Assembly: GCA_022925895.1 (NCBI GenBank)
Contig: JAKSYS010000868.1
Location: 1-14,867, forward strand
DNA length: 14,867 nt
Direction: 5' to 3'
Origin: Fragilaria crotonensis
Lineage: Eukaryota; Bacillariophyta; Fragilariophyceae; Fragilariales; Fragilariaceae
In this document: positions 1 to 7,468 of the stretch, in pieces
How the letters are laid out: each line of letters starts with the position of its first letter
Numbering within the stretch: position 1 is the first letter of the stretch
Notes under the pieces: model-generated
Told to the model about the DNA's origin: nothing
Seen by the model: only the letters and a program-made list of their open reading frames with translations
Databases searched by the model: none
Translations under genes and position numbers: made by a program

Positions 1-32
1 GAGGATGATATGTAGGATCCCATTACGACTGG

Positions 33-82
33 TAAATGGCACTCCAATTTCGTCATCATACGACACGCTACTTAGGACCCCT
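33..82 (+). repeat. Dispersed repeat, copy 1
   Basis: This 50-base block starting TAAATGGCA matches 3574-3623 in the same orientation at about 41 of 50 positions, counted by eye and without gaps. The best conserved part contains CATACGACA and CTACTTAGGA. Weaker similarity seems to continue for roughly 60 bases downstream in both copies (ending near a shared GGAAT..C). The upstream flank GTAGGATCCCATTACGAC also loosely resembles the repeat at 6333. It is probably a fragment of a dispersed interspersed repeat. The element class is not visible from the sequence. Confidence 0.6.
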
Positions 83-493
83 CTAGAAAATTTAGCTCCA
101 CGTGAAAGCCATTCACGATAGGAATTTCACTTTTGATTTTTGGCTTTTCTCCCAATTCAATTTGTTGACAGCTCTGCCCACTGACAATTCAAATTTGAAT
201 TCATATATTCATACTCAGCAATGTATACATCAATAGAATCAAGCAACTCAGTCAATCATTGTCACATCTGTTGGCACCACACATATTCTGCTGAAGTGGT
301 TGAATTAAATTTCTTCTGATACTTCCTTGACATCATTGTAGGTATCAGGATTCACCAGATTGGCCCAATGAAGGGATTACAACATCACCAGCATGCAACC
401 ATTACAGGCAAGCCAGGCAGAGAGTAATGAGGTCTTTGCAGAAGGATTTGCATATTCCTAGTTGTCCATTTTTGTGTGCTAATCTGAAGCACA
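83..493. other. AT-rich stretch without a recognisable gene
   Basis: I see no convincing coding frame, RNA gene or terminal repeat here. The tail (about 455-590) has one frame reading SKLYLYTKPTGSGKQLKGAK that looks protein-like but is closed by a TGA near 592. It could be an out-of-frame upstream part of the ORFs that follow. Confidence 0.4.
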
Positions 494-733
494 TTGATGT
501 TTCTAAACTATACTTGTATACTAAACCTACCGGTAGTGGGAAGCAACTTAAGGGGGCAAAAGCCACTCAGATCTGCCATTATCTACTTGGATGAAATTGG
601 TTTCACGTGTTATTGGGCAGCTCGTGGAGAGCTGTGGAGGATCATAAACTGTTGGCAGCCTCACTATGATGGGATATTATGGTCAAATGTTGCATGTGCG
701 AATTGTCGACTCGTTCCTGTGCTGCTGGAATAA
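494..733 (+). pseudogene. Possible upstream frame of the unidentified 666-1175 gene
   Basis: An open stretch of about 79 codons (first ATG at 497) reads naturally in places, with tryptophan-rich text such as SAIIYLDEIGFTCYWAARGE and LWRIINCWQPHYDGILWSNV. It overlaps the 666-1175 ORF by 68 bases in another frame and ends in TAA. This is compatible with one gene split by a frameshift around 660-730, or with a chance ORF. I do not recognise a family. The competing frame at 455-590 is also plausible, so the true 5' structure is unresolved. Confidence 0.22.
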
Positions 734-1175
734 TGGGAGCCTTGTTTTTGACGACATTTGCACAACATTGCATCCCCAGCAGCTGATTAATGTGACAATG
801 TTTCAGAAACATAAGGTGTTCCGATACAACTCGGTATCACTATGCGATGTGAACGGAGATAAACGTTACCAACTGACTGTCATCAATTGCCATTTTGATG
901 GAACAACGGCACTTACATATCCCACATGTGTGTGGCTTGACCCAGCTATTGCACCAAAACCTGACAGGCAAGTGGACTTACAAACAGCAGCCCAATACAT
1001 GGACTGTATTCACTTGATTGCTGTCAACCGAAGGCCTCCTAGAGTTGGCAACAACAACATTGTGCATAGAGAACTGTATCATTATGCCATGGTTATTGCC
1101 CAACAAGGGATGTATTTGGGTCCACAGCTAAATTGGTTTTTACAAAGGTTGGTGAAAGATAATGAGGGTTTTTAA
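666..1175 (+). CDS. Hypothetical protein, C-terminus inside tandem repeat
   Basis: This 169-codon ORF begins at a true ATG (a doublet ATGATG) and ends at TAA. I do not recognise its family. The composition looks protein-like: mixed hydrophobic and charged residues, several cysteines, and a well-formed middle (KHKVFRYNSVSLCDVNGDKR, then PTCVWLDPAIAPKPDRQVD, then HLIAVNRRPPRVGNNNIVHR). No signal peptide or membrane segment is evident. The last residues, VKDNEGF, are encoded by the first unit of a ~32-bp tandem array that begins at about 1154. The original 3' end has therefore probably been replaced or truncated by the repeat. It may be a remnant of a transposon gene, given the surroundings, but nothing in the sequence proves this. 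Confidence 0.38.
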   Translation: MMGYYGQMLHVRIVDSFLCCWNNGSLVFDDICTTLHPQQLINVTMFQKHKVFRYNSVSLCDVNGDKRYQLTVINCHFDGTTALTYPTCVWLDPAIAPKPDRQVDLQTAAQYMDCIHLIAVNRRPPRVGNNNIVHRELYHYAMVIAQQGMYLGPQLNWFLQRLVKDNEGF

Positions 1176-1300
1176 ACATGGTGCAGAAAGATAATGAGGG
1201 TTTTTGCAAGATGGTGGTGAAAAATAACGAGGGTTTGTGCAAACATGGTGCAGAAAGATAACAATTGATTTTGCAAACATGATGAAAGATAATGAGAAAA
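1154..1300 (+). repeat. ~32-bp minisatellite, five degenerate units
   Basis: Units start with GAAAGATAATGAGGG or a variant at 1154, 1186, 1219, 1253 and 1284 (spacings 32, 33, 34 and 31). Most continue into TTTTTGCAAACATGGTG or a variant. Unit 4 is the most diverged (GAAAGATAACAATTG). The first unit overlaps the 3' end of the preceding ORF. A further unit lies 836 bases downstream at 2133-2150. Confidence 0.85.
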
Positions 1301-2132
1301 AAAACCGAATATCTATTTTACGTGCTGCCGCTGTTCCCGGACGAAGACCCAACTCGACTCACACGGATGACCGCTACCCTGGGGTACAGTAGAGGCCAAC
1401 ATAATTGTTTTCTGTTACTGCAGTACTGTCGTACTGAAATTGTGCCAAATGATGCTGCATGGAGTCGTCGTATCATAGGGAGGGTGACTGTAGTGCGGGA
1501 AAAACCTTGGATCATTGAACTTAGTTGCCGTAGGTTTAGTTGTTGCAGTGTACGTCGGTAGCATGTAGAGCACCACCATATGGTGCGTAGCGGTATACTC
1601 GGAGGATCGGGTCACTCGAACTTTCGTTCGGAATTTGGTAGCGGTGTGTTCGGTCATTTGAAACGCCAAAGGGCGCGTAGCGGAAAGGTGTTGGGTCATG
1701 GAACTGGGTGGAGACACCCCAATAGTCATATCGGATTTCGTCACAGTACTTCGGTCAGCAGTAAAATAGGTCACGGTGCTGGTATGGATACCAGCAATCG
1801 GTCGGAGGTCCTTTCGCTGATGGTGTTGAATCAAGCAAAATTTGGGATAGACAGCGTAGAAACAATACCGGTTTCTACATGAGGAAAAAATCGATCACGT
1901 CGCACATCTGATGATACCTCAAACGCTGCAACCGCTCCATACGCGTTGATGCCAATTGCACCACAATCATTCTCAAGCATATTGGTGTTGATACTTGTAG
2001 ACGAGAGGTCGGGGGAAGGCTGTAGCGCCATCCGTTGACTTGACTTTGTTGTGCTCTAAGTTGCGTAGAAAACGTACCAGAACTCACGTAGAAACAACCA
2101 CTTACTTGGCAAAAACTCCTCGGAAAAAATTC
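1301..2132. other. Gene-poor segment with weak internal repetition
   Basis: Several overlapping ORFs exist on both strands, but none stands out as real. Between about 1583 and 1800 a degenerate motif recurs on the plus strand: G(G/C)GTAGCGG followed 15-20 bases later by GGTCA(C/T). GTAGCGG occurs at 1587, 1638 and 1677. The minus-strand reading of this is threonine-rich and is better explained by the repeats than by a protein. The segment is bracketed by two identical 18-base copies of the minisatellite core (1280-1297 and 2133-2150), so it may be an insertion into that array. Confidence 0.4.
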
Positions 2133-2711
2133 TGATGAAAGATAATGAGAGTTTCAGGTATATTAAAATTTGCTCAAGAATTATCATTGAGGGCCTTACC
2201 GGCCGCCAAAATTTTCTGCTTTGCTGAAGTGAAGGCTCCAAAATGATTGTTTTGAAGTCCTGTCGGTGTTTCCTCACCCTCTCACCATCCCGACCATCAT
2301 GCTGTTTTGCACCACATTTCACAATATAGACGTCTCGACCCCCTCTTCTTGGGAATAGGAACATTGTTTTCAAGTAAGAGCCTTCTTGTTTACCTTTGCC
2401 GCAGCGGCATCAGCAGTGCTCCTGTCATTGTTCCTATTGCCCATTGTGGTTGTCACAGCCTCCCTGGAATTTCCATTTGATACCCCCTCCCGAACAGATT
2501 TGTCAACATTTGGGCACAGCTTGTTCTCCTTGAGAAACGACGCGGAACAAACTCTTGGGCAGTCACCCATGAGTAGCACCGCAGTGCAAGACAAAGATGT
2601 CCTCCTCTTTAGAGCAATACGAGCAATGTCAATGCTCTTGGATTTGGTAACATGATGCGGAAAAGAACTAGTAGCTGCATCGTTACACGTCAAAATCGGT
2701 CTTAATTCCAA
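2056..2711 (-). pseudogene. Possible degraded minus-strand coding region
   Basis: Two minus-strand open stretches abut near 2370-2373 in different frames. The upstream one (2711 to 2370) is hydrophilic, ends with DAAAAKVNKKALT and stops. The downstream one (2373 to 2056) reads KTMFLFPRRGGRDVYIVKCG and then AKQHDGRDGERVRKHRQDFK, which looks protein-like. A single frameshift would join them. Neither begins at a convincing ATG (both openings are TTG), and I recognise no family. The plus-strand reading of the same DNA is hydrophobic and alanine/leucine-rich, as expected for the complement of a charged frame. Confidence 0.2.
2133..2150 (+). repeat. Displaced sixth unit of the ~32-bp minisatellite
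   Basis: The 18 bases TGATGAAAGATAATGAGA are identical to 1280-1297, the last unit of the array at 1154-1300, in the same orientation. The continuation GTTTC also resembles the GGTTT of the array units. Confidence 0.7.
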
Positions 2712-3105
2712 ACCAAAATCACAAGTGCGGCCACATCGCTACTGGAGTCGGTTTGGCGGTTCCTCATCACGAGCGCAAGAAACTCCACCACACCAAAATT
2801 GCAAGCGCAACCACCACTCCTGATGTATGACAGGTTGTGGCTATCGCAGCGTCGCTACTGGTGTCGGTTTGGCAGTTCCTTGTCATGAGCGCAAACTCCA
2901 CCAATCCAAATTGCAAGCGCCACCACCACTCCTGATGTATGACAGGTAGTGGCTATTGCAGCGTCACTACTGGTGTCGGTTCGGTGCATCCTTGTCACGA
3001 GCGCAAACTACTCCGCATCAAAATTGCAAGCGCAACCACCACTCCTGATGTATGACAGACAGCGGCTATTGCAGCGTCGCTACTGGTGTCGGTTCGGCGG
3101 TTCGT
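2700..3105 (+). repeat. ~113-bp tandem repeat, about 3.5 copies
   Basis: A long direct repeat recurs with period 112-116 bases. The anchor TCGCTACTGG (with variants) falls at 2736, 2852, 2964 and 3077. The block CTCCTGATGTATGACAG recurs near 2818, 2930 and 3043. Each unit also has a GAGCGCAA segment and an ATTGCAAGCGC(A/C)ACCACCAC segment. The first copy is incomplete at its left side. Copies differ by scattered substitutions and small indels. The period is not a constant multiple of three, which argues against a coding repeat. Confidence 0.88.
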
Positions 3106-3573
3106 TAAAGATGATTGTCAGCTGATCCTTGGCAACAACAGTGACACGATTACAACAGTGAGCAACAACACTGACGCGACAACAGTCAAGGAACAATGAG
3201 CAGCAAAAGCAGCAACAGTAATAAATTGTGGCAAAAATGTGAATTAAAGCGTAGCAGCGGCAGATACTTTGAGCAGTTTGATATTTTCAAACTAATATGT
3301 GGCAACCGGGCCGGCGTCAATTTTGGCAAACGTTACACATGCACATGTATGTGCGGAGATTCAGTTTGAAAAGATTACATTGCCAATTTCCAGGATTCCT
3401 ATGATGTCACAATTACAAAATTAGAGTGCCAGCAGTTAATCGGATCTCAGTATGTACACAGAATGAATGGCTACTACTAGGTACGGAGTAGAGCAATTTT
3501 GCTCTATGGGCGAAGCCAGAAGTACGTCGTACTCATAAACATAGTACAGTACCAGGCAAATCCGATTGAAGAT
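3106..3573. other. Non-coding stretch with CAACA-rich tract and small foldbacks
   Basis: From about 3135 to 3230 the sequence is rich in CAACA/CAGCAA words. A further dispersed-repeat match lies at 3391-3441 (listed separately). Two short foldbacks occur: TAGAGCAATTTTGCTCTA at 3489-3506 (8-bp perfect stem, 2-base loop) and AGTACGTCGTACT at 3521-3533. I see no gene. Confidence 0.5.
3391..3441 (+). repeat. GGATTCCTATGA repeat, copy 1
   Basis: GGATTCCTATGATGTCA followed by ACAAAAT and, later, TTAATCGG matches the same ordered blocks at about 6337-6384, in the same orientation and with similar spacing. This looks like two diverged copies of one interspersed repeat. Confidence 0.6.
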
Positions 3574-3623
3574 TAAATGGCATCAAAACTTTGTCACCAT
3601 ACGACATACTACTTAGGAGCCCT
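3574..3623 (+). repeat. Dispersed repeat, copy 2
   Basis: This is the direct-orientation partner of 33-82, about 82 percent identical by manual ungapped comparison. The sequences before and after both copies are only weakly related, so I do not treat the pair as intact long terminal repeats. Confidence 0.6.
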
Positions 3624-3879
3624 GTACATTGTCTATTTACACGGCATGAAAACGTTTGAAGATGGGAATCCCGAAATCATTTTCTTGATTAAATTCATCA
3701 AGCCCTAAACACGCCAGCCCTCCCTGAAATCTTTTTCTATGATCATTTACATACACAAAGGAGACATGCCGGTGTGCTGTTTGAAACTGTCAATCCATCA
3801 AAAATGATGGTGTTGAATCCCTTAAAAAGACATATACTCCAAAAATCCCAAGGTGTCAAAATATCACTGGATTTTTGTT
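3624..3879. other. No gene seen
   Basis: This is AT-rich sequence leading into the 51-bp array. Short ORFs on both strands (around 3743-3962) look like chance reading of the repeat's left border. Confidence 0.4.
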
Positions 3880-4225
3880 CTCCTGCGCTCCAAAAATCCC
3901 GCAATTCTTTGCAACTGGAGGATTTCTGGAAAACTTGTCTACACAGATCCCGCAAAATTTAAGAGACCGCGGGATTTTTGGAGTACTAGTCTCTGAAAAT
4001 CCTGCAATATTGAGAGACCGCGGGATTTTCAGAGTCGACTTGTCCAAAAATCCTGCAATATTGAGAGACCACAAAATTTTCGGAGTTGACTTGTGCAAAC
4101 ATCCCGCAATATTGAGAGCAGACCACGGGATTTTGAGAGTTGACATGTCTGAAAATTCCACGGCTTTGAGATACCGCGGGATTCGCGGAGTCAACTTTTC
4201 TGAAAATCCCGCACGTTTCGAAGGT
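3880..4225 (+). repeat. 51-bp tandem repeat with internal foldback
   Basis: The anchor GACCGCGGGATTTT (or a variant) occurs at about 3965, 4016, 4067, 4121 and 4172, giving periods of 51, 51, 54 and 51. Two or so more degenerate units lie to the left from about 3880. Each unit carries AATCC(T/C)GCAATATTGAGAGACC followed by GCGGGATT. AATCCCGC and GCGGGATT can pair around a ~14-base AT-rich loop, with one mismatch in some copies. Because 51 is 17 codons, both strands stay open for more than 110 codons, with 17-residue repeats such as RSLNIAGFLDKSTLKIP (minus) or NPAILRDRGIFRVDLSK (plus). These openings are probably a consequence of the period, though a real repeat protein cannot be excluded. 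Confidence 0.8.
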
Positions 4226-4292
4226 GGAGTCAAGTAGAGAATTGTATTACACTTCAGTTTTCAGCAGTAATGGTGAACGTTAGTACTTCGAC

Positions 4293-4300
4293 TCCATAAT
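4293..4300 (+). repeat. Left target-site duplication (8 bp, imperfect)
   Basis: TCCATAAT directly precedes the CAGGG terminus of the element. It matches TCTATAAC on the other side at 6 of 8 positions. Confidence 0.5.
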
Positions 4301-5451
4301 CAGGGCTGTTTATTATAGGCGGGCGTCTAACTTCCAAAATTAGCTTAAATTTAGGCGCCTCGTCAAGGCTCATTCTTGGCTTATTTTAGGCAGGCATAGC
4401 TAAATGGTACGTACACTTTATGAAGGGAGGAATAGTTTCACAAGTCACAAGGTATTATAGTACCAGGTACTTTGGTGTATGCTTTGGTTGATGTGGTGTT
4501 AACTTAGTGGACATAACCACTGCTCTTATTCTTCCATGAAGAGAAACCGTTTTGCTTGTAGCAGCACTCCTTCAAAGGATCCAAAATAGTATAACTCATT
4601 AGGAATGCCTGCAATACTGAATAGCTAAGCCTACAAGAACACTGCAATAATCCATGAGCTTTGGCATCCAGCCAAGTACATTCCTGTAAACACCAATCAT
4701 CCTAAGCTTGATAAACTGGACAGAGAGTCCATCCCATTCTTCAAGACTAACACCAATGGTACTAGTAGGCATATAAAAGTGCTTTGTGTTTGCAAGCCAT
4801 GGTGTCCATCTGTAAAACTGGCTGTGGAATGGTGTGCCAAGCTGATGATGAGCTGACAAATTTGCAAGGAAAGCTCCAAGCAACATCACTTTTGATGTAT
4901 TCATGAGGTAACACTGGAGGGAGAGAACTGGGATCAGTACTAGCACAAGGAGTATTTTTGCGCTGTTGATTGACAAGCTCTTGTCATCAGTTTGGTCAGC
5001 ATTGCAAGGCAGCAAGCAGAAACATGAGGAACAGAAATGTTGTGCTGAAGTTCCTTTATGTGCTTTCCAAGCTTTCATTTTCTAAGTTGTCAACCCCAGC
5101 TTCCAATCCACAGAGGAATGCTTGGTGAACACCAAGAAAGCAACTGTGTTACAAGAAGAAAGATGCACCAACACTGAAGACCAGTAAATATCCCTGCCAA
5201 GGAGTAGTGGGGGTGAACAAGCATGCTTAGGTGGAAAAGAACATTGAATACATATTGATTGGAGCCACAAGCAGAAGCAAGCAATGAATGCTATAATGTG
5301 CTGACAAAATGAATGATGTGATTGCAATATTCACCAAAACCGACCATGTTGTCTGTCCGTCAGTATGCTTAATTTAGGCGCTGTGTCAATCCTTAATTTA
5401 GGTAATTTAGGCTGGAACCAGGAAGATTGCCTGAAGTAGTAAACAGCCCTG
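4301..5451. mobile_element. hAT-like non-autonomous DNA transposon
   Basis: The 1151-bp element begins CAGGGCTGTTTATTA, and its right end, read on the opposite strand, is CAGGGCTGTTTACTA (14 of 15 identical). Imperfect 8-bp flanking duplications (4293-4300 and 5452-5459) and a CAGGG terminus are typical of the hAT superfamily. Both subterminal zones contain TTTAGGC-type motifs. GCTTAAATTTAGGCG near 4343 and GCTTAATTTAGGCG near 5369 are direct copies and may be transposase-binding repeats. No hAT transposase motif is visible inside, so the copy is presumably mobilised in trans or dead. The interior holds a 159-codon minus-strand ORF of unknown origin, so a captured host fragment is possible. 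The superfamily assignment is an inference from ends and duplication length. Confidence 0.75.
4599..5078 (-). CDS. Unidentified ORF inside the hAT-like element
   Basis: This 159-codon ORF starts at a true ATG (complement of CAT at 5076-5078) and ends at TAA. The N-terminal part has cysteines (HFCSSCFCLLPC). A hydrophobic stretch LLVLVLIPVLSLQCYL follows, and then a Trp/Tyr-rich part with YRWTPWLANTKHFYMP and EEWDGLSVQFIKLRMIGVYR. I recognise no family, and it lacks hAT dimerisation-domain or DDE-like features that I can see. A second open stretch upstream on the same strand (5327-5082) has only TTG-type openings. Together they could be an exon-bearing fragment captured by the transposon, or a chance ORF. 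Placement wholly within the terminal repeats ties its copy number to the element. Confidence 0.3.
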   Translation of the reverse strand: MKAWKAHKGTSAQHFCSSCFCLLPCNADQTDDKSLSINSAKILLVLVLIPVLSLQCYLMNTSKVMLLGAFLANLSAHHQLGTPFHSQFYRWTPWLANTKHFYMPTSTIGVSLEEWDGLSVQFIKLRMIGVYRNVLGWMPKLMDYCSVLVGLAIQYCRHS

Positions 5452-5459
5452 TCTATAAC
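5452..5459 (+). repeat. Right target-site duplication (8 bp, imperfect)
   Basis: TCTATAAC directly follows the CCCTG terminus of the element and matches the left flank TCCATAAT at 6 of 8 positions. Confidence 0.5.
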
Positions 5460-5586
5460 TAATGAATGAGTATTTATGTTGCCAGTTTTGATTTGGAATT
5501 GAATAAAACTTCAACAACACAACCACTTTGACAATTGCAACTGTCAAGGTAGAGCAGGACCAATTGCATCTTATAAACAGCATACT

Positions 5587-6151
5587 TTACAAATGCAATT
5601 GCAACAAACATCTATGCATTGTAAATTGACTATTGTAGTACCCATTTCCTATCCCAAAAACCAAATCAATCTTTGAAATCATCATTTGCGTAGTCAGCGT
5701 TGTCATTCCCTCGTCATATTTGACCACCCCAATATGCCTCCTCTTGGAACAAATGCAAGGAGGAGTCACATTCACATTGGTACAAGCATCCAAAAGGCAC
5801 ACCGCCAGCACCATTGCAGGCAGAAAGGACTTGTTCTTAAATTCACATCACAGTTGCCCCTGCCAAAATGAAGAAGACTTCATGTGGTAGATCTACAATG
5901 ACCATCATGATACCTCCCATCATTCTGGCTGTCACAATGCGCCAAGCACAACCCGGCGGAAGGAAGGTTCATTTGGATTGTGATGTGTTTCGTTGAACAC
6001 ACTCCTCCATGTTCGAACCGATCACGACCGTATTTTGTCGGGTTTCATGGATACGTGCATCCTGTCTCTCCACCAACGTAGTCAGCAACATACAATTGAC
6101 ACAAGACAAAGGTTTAGGATTCATGTCATGGAAGGTTGACAACGAGGACAA
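5587..6151 (-). pseudogene. Possible degraded coding trace, family unknown
   Basis: Two minus-strand open stretches lie in the same direction. The upstream one (6151 to 5969) contains SLSTFHDMNPKPLSCVNCML followed by LTTLVERQDARIHETRQNTV. The downstream one (5814 to 5587, ATG at 5814) is preceded by the open text NKSFLPA and continues VLAVCLLDACTNVNVTPPCI, then CSKRRHIGVVKYDEGMTTLT. Both read like real protein, but about 150 bases of closed sequence separate them. They may be pieces of one decayed gene, possibly from a mobile element given the surroundings. I recognise no catalytic motif. A CxxC (CVNC) and a CIC pair are the only metal-site-like features. Confidence 0.25.
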
Positions 6152-6332
6152 TGAGGAATAAGGTAAACAACGGCTTCTTAGTATATAGTATCCGATTCTT
6201 CCTTTGCCACTTAGGGCCTTTCTTGAATCTATTTGAATTATGAGAGGAGGCTCAAACCATTGGAATTATGATGCGCGTTGTCTGCAAGCGTGCCAGCACT
6301 GATGAAAACAATGCAGATGAATTTTGGTTTTG

Positions 6333-6387
6333 TAGGATTCCTATGACATCATGTTAACAAAATCTTGATGTCATTTAATCGGTTTTG
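6333..6387 (+). repeat. GGATTCCTATGA repeat, copy 2
   Basis: TGTAGGATTCCTATGACATCA followed by ACAAAAT and TTTAATCGG matches the ordered blocks at 3391-3441. The leading TGTAGGATTCC also resembles TGTAGGATCCC at 11-21, next to dispersed-repeat copy 1. Confidence 0.55.
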
Positions 6388-6606
6388 ACGATTGACAGAC
6401 AAGTGATTTGAGCGCGTTTATTCACGATGATCAATCTTTTGACTCAATATGAAATTGTACTAACTCGAAACGATAGGGGGTTGGTGGAGCTGTTATGTGG
6501 CGGGTAGCTACTATAATGTGTTCAAAACATAGTGCACCGCAAAATCTCAGTGTTATTTCCTATTGCTTCACACAAAGTTCAAAGTTAAAATGCTCCTTTG
6601 TACATC

Positions 6607-6768
6607 ATGGCACCTAAGAAGACAAAGGATAGCAGTCGTGTTACTGCAATCCCGCCAGCAAAACTTGACAGACCAACAGTCTATAACACGGCCAAAGATG
6701 TACTAGTCAAAATGATGCGTGACTCAGCATGTCTAGTGGGTATTGCAAAAGTCATCATGGTGGAGTGA
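6607..6768 (+). CDS. Small ORF or N-terminal exon, MAPKKTK...
   Basis: This 53-codon ORF starts at ATG in a favourable context (ATCATGG). It opens with the basic sequence MAPKKTKDSSR, continues with a mixed segment (KLDRPTVYNTAKDVLVKMMR) and ends at TGA. The lysine-rich start is typical of nuclear proteins, so it may be a first exon or a truncated N-terminus. No continuation is evident in any frame over the next few hundred bases. The zinc-finger pseudogene begins about 700 bases downstream on the same strand, but there is no visible link between the two. The evidence is weak and the family is unknown. Confidence 0.25.
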   Translation: MAPKKTKDSSRVTAIPPAKLDRPTVYNTAKDVLVKMMRDSACLVGIAKVIMVE

Positions 6769-7468
6769 CAGATGGCTTGCAGGAATATTCAATGTTGTCA
6801 ATCCAAACAAAACTTTCCTACAATAATTTCATGCTAGCTAATGAAATTGCATCATCCATAAAATGAACAAGGGTGATTATAAATGGCATCACTACATCAG
6901 AAAGTGGAGAATGTTAATTTTGTCATCACATGGTAACGTTTTTGTGAGTTCTGACATATATATTGTTAGATGTCTTATCTATATGGTTATAAGTAGGTGT
7001 GTCATTTCTTACAAGTAGATGTATTAGGCGTAACTCACCATGTATATTCAAATGTAACATTATCCAGTGTTACCTACGTTGTATGCAATATATCCAATTT
7101 CAGCGCTGTAAGTTGTAAGTCATAACATGTTTGATAATTCTAAGCCACAGCCGAATAAATTGGTTCAAGTTATGAAATTTTTATTTGATCAGACCATCAT
7201 TGTATAATCTCATGACCTAGTACTATGCTTATCATGTAGATCTTTTTCTGTCTTTCAATATGTGTGTAACATCCCACGTTTATGTTACAGGATCCAAGAA
7301 GAGGATTACAAACTAACCATTTCTGGCAGCATTGAAAATAATCATTGTTGCTTCATGAACCATTTCTTGCCAGATTTATACATTTTGTTGATCACAATAA
7401 AACACTTGTGTTCTGCTCTCACTAGCTACTCTGCACATAAATGCATTCATCAGCAGACAGGCATCAGC
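6769..7468. other. AT-rich non-coding stretch
   Basis: No convincing gene is visible. The open frame from 7262 into the zinc-finger pseudogene is in frame with it, but the predicted residues before 7469 look unstructured. I therefore start that gene at the ATG of 7469. Confidence 0.4.

Noticed and set aside
1154-1300. CRISPR-like regularly spaced repeat
   Set aside because: The ~32-bp units are contiguous and degenerate with no unique spacers, and the surrounding DNA is eukaryotic.
1415-1834. Minus-strand threonine-rich ORF of 139 codons
   Set aside because: It coincides with a degenerate GTAGCGG...GGTCA repeat and has no recognisable domain. Low complexity explains the openness.
2386-2655. 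Plus-strand ORF with a signal-peptide-like start (AAAASAVLLSLFLLPIVVVT)
   Set aside because: It begins at TTG, with no ATG between the preceding in-frame stop and the hydrophobic stretch. The hydrophobicity is what the complement of a charged minus-strand frame would give.
33-3623. LTR retrotransposon bounded by the two direct repeats
   Set aside because: Similarity is only about 50 clear bases plus a weak extension. No primer-binding site, polypurine tract, or reverse transcriptase or integrase motif was seen between them.
3856-4237. Pair of overlapping ORFs of 120-125 codons on opposite strands
   Set aside because: Both arise from the 51-bp (17-codon) tandem repeat, and neither shows independent evidence of coding.
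4301-5451. PIF/Harbinger, piggyBac or Tc1/mariner assignment for the inverted-repeat element
   Set aside because: The flanks show no TWA, TTAA or TA duplication directly at the termini. The 8-bp imperfect duplication with CAGGG ends fits hAT better.
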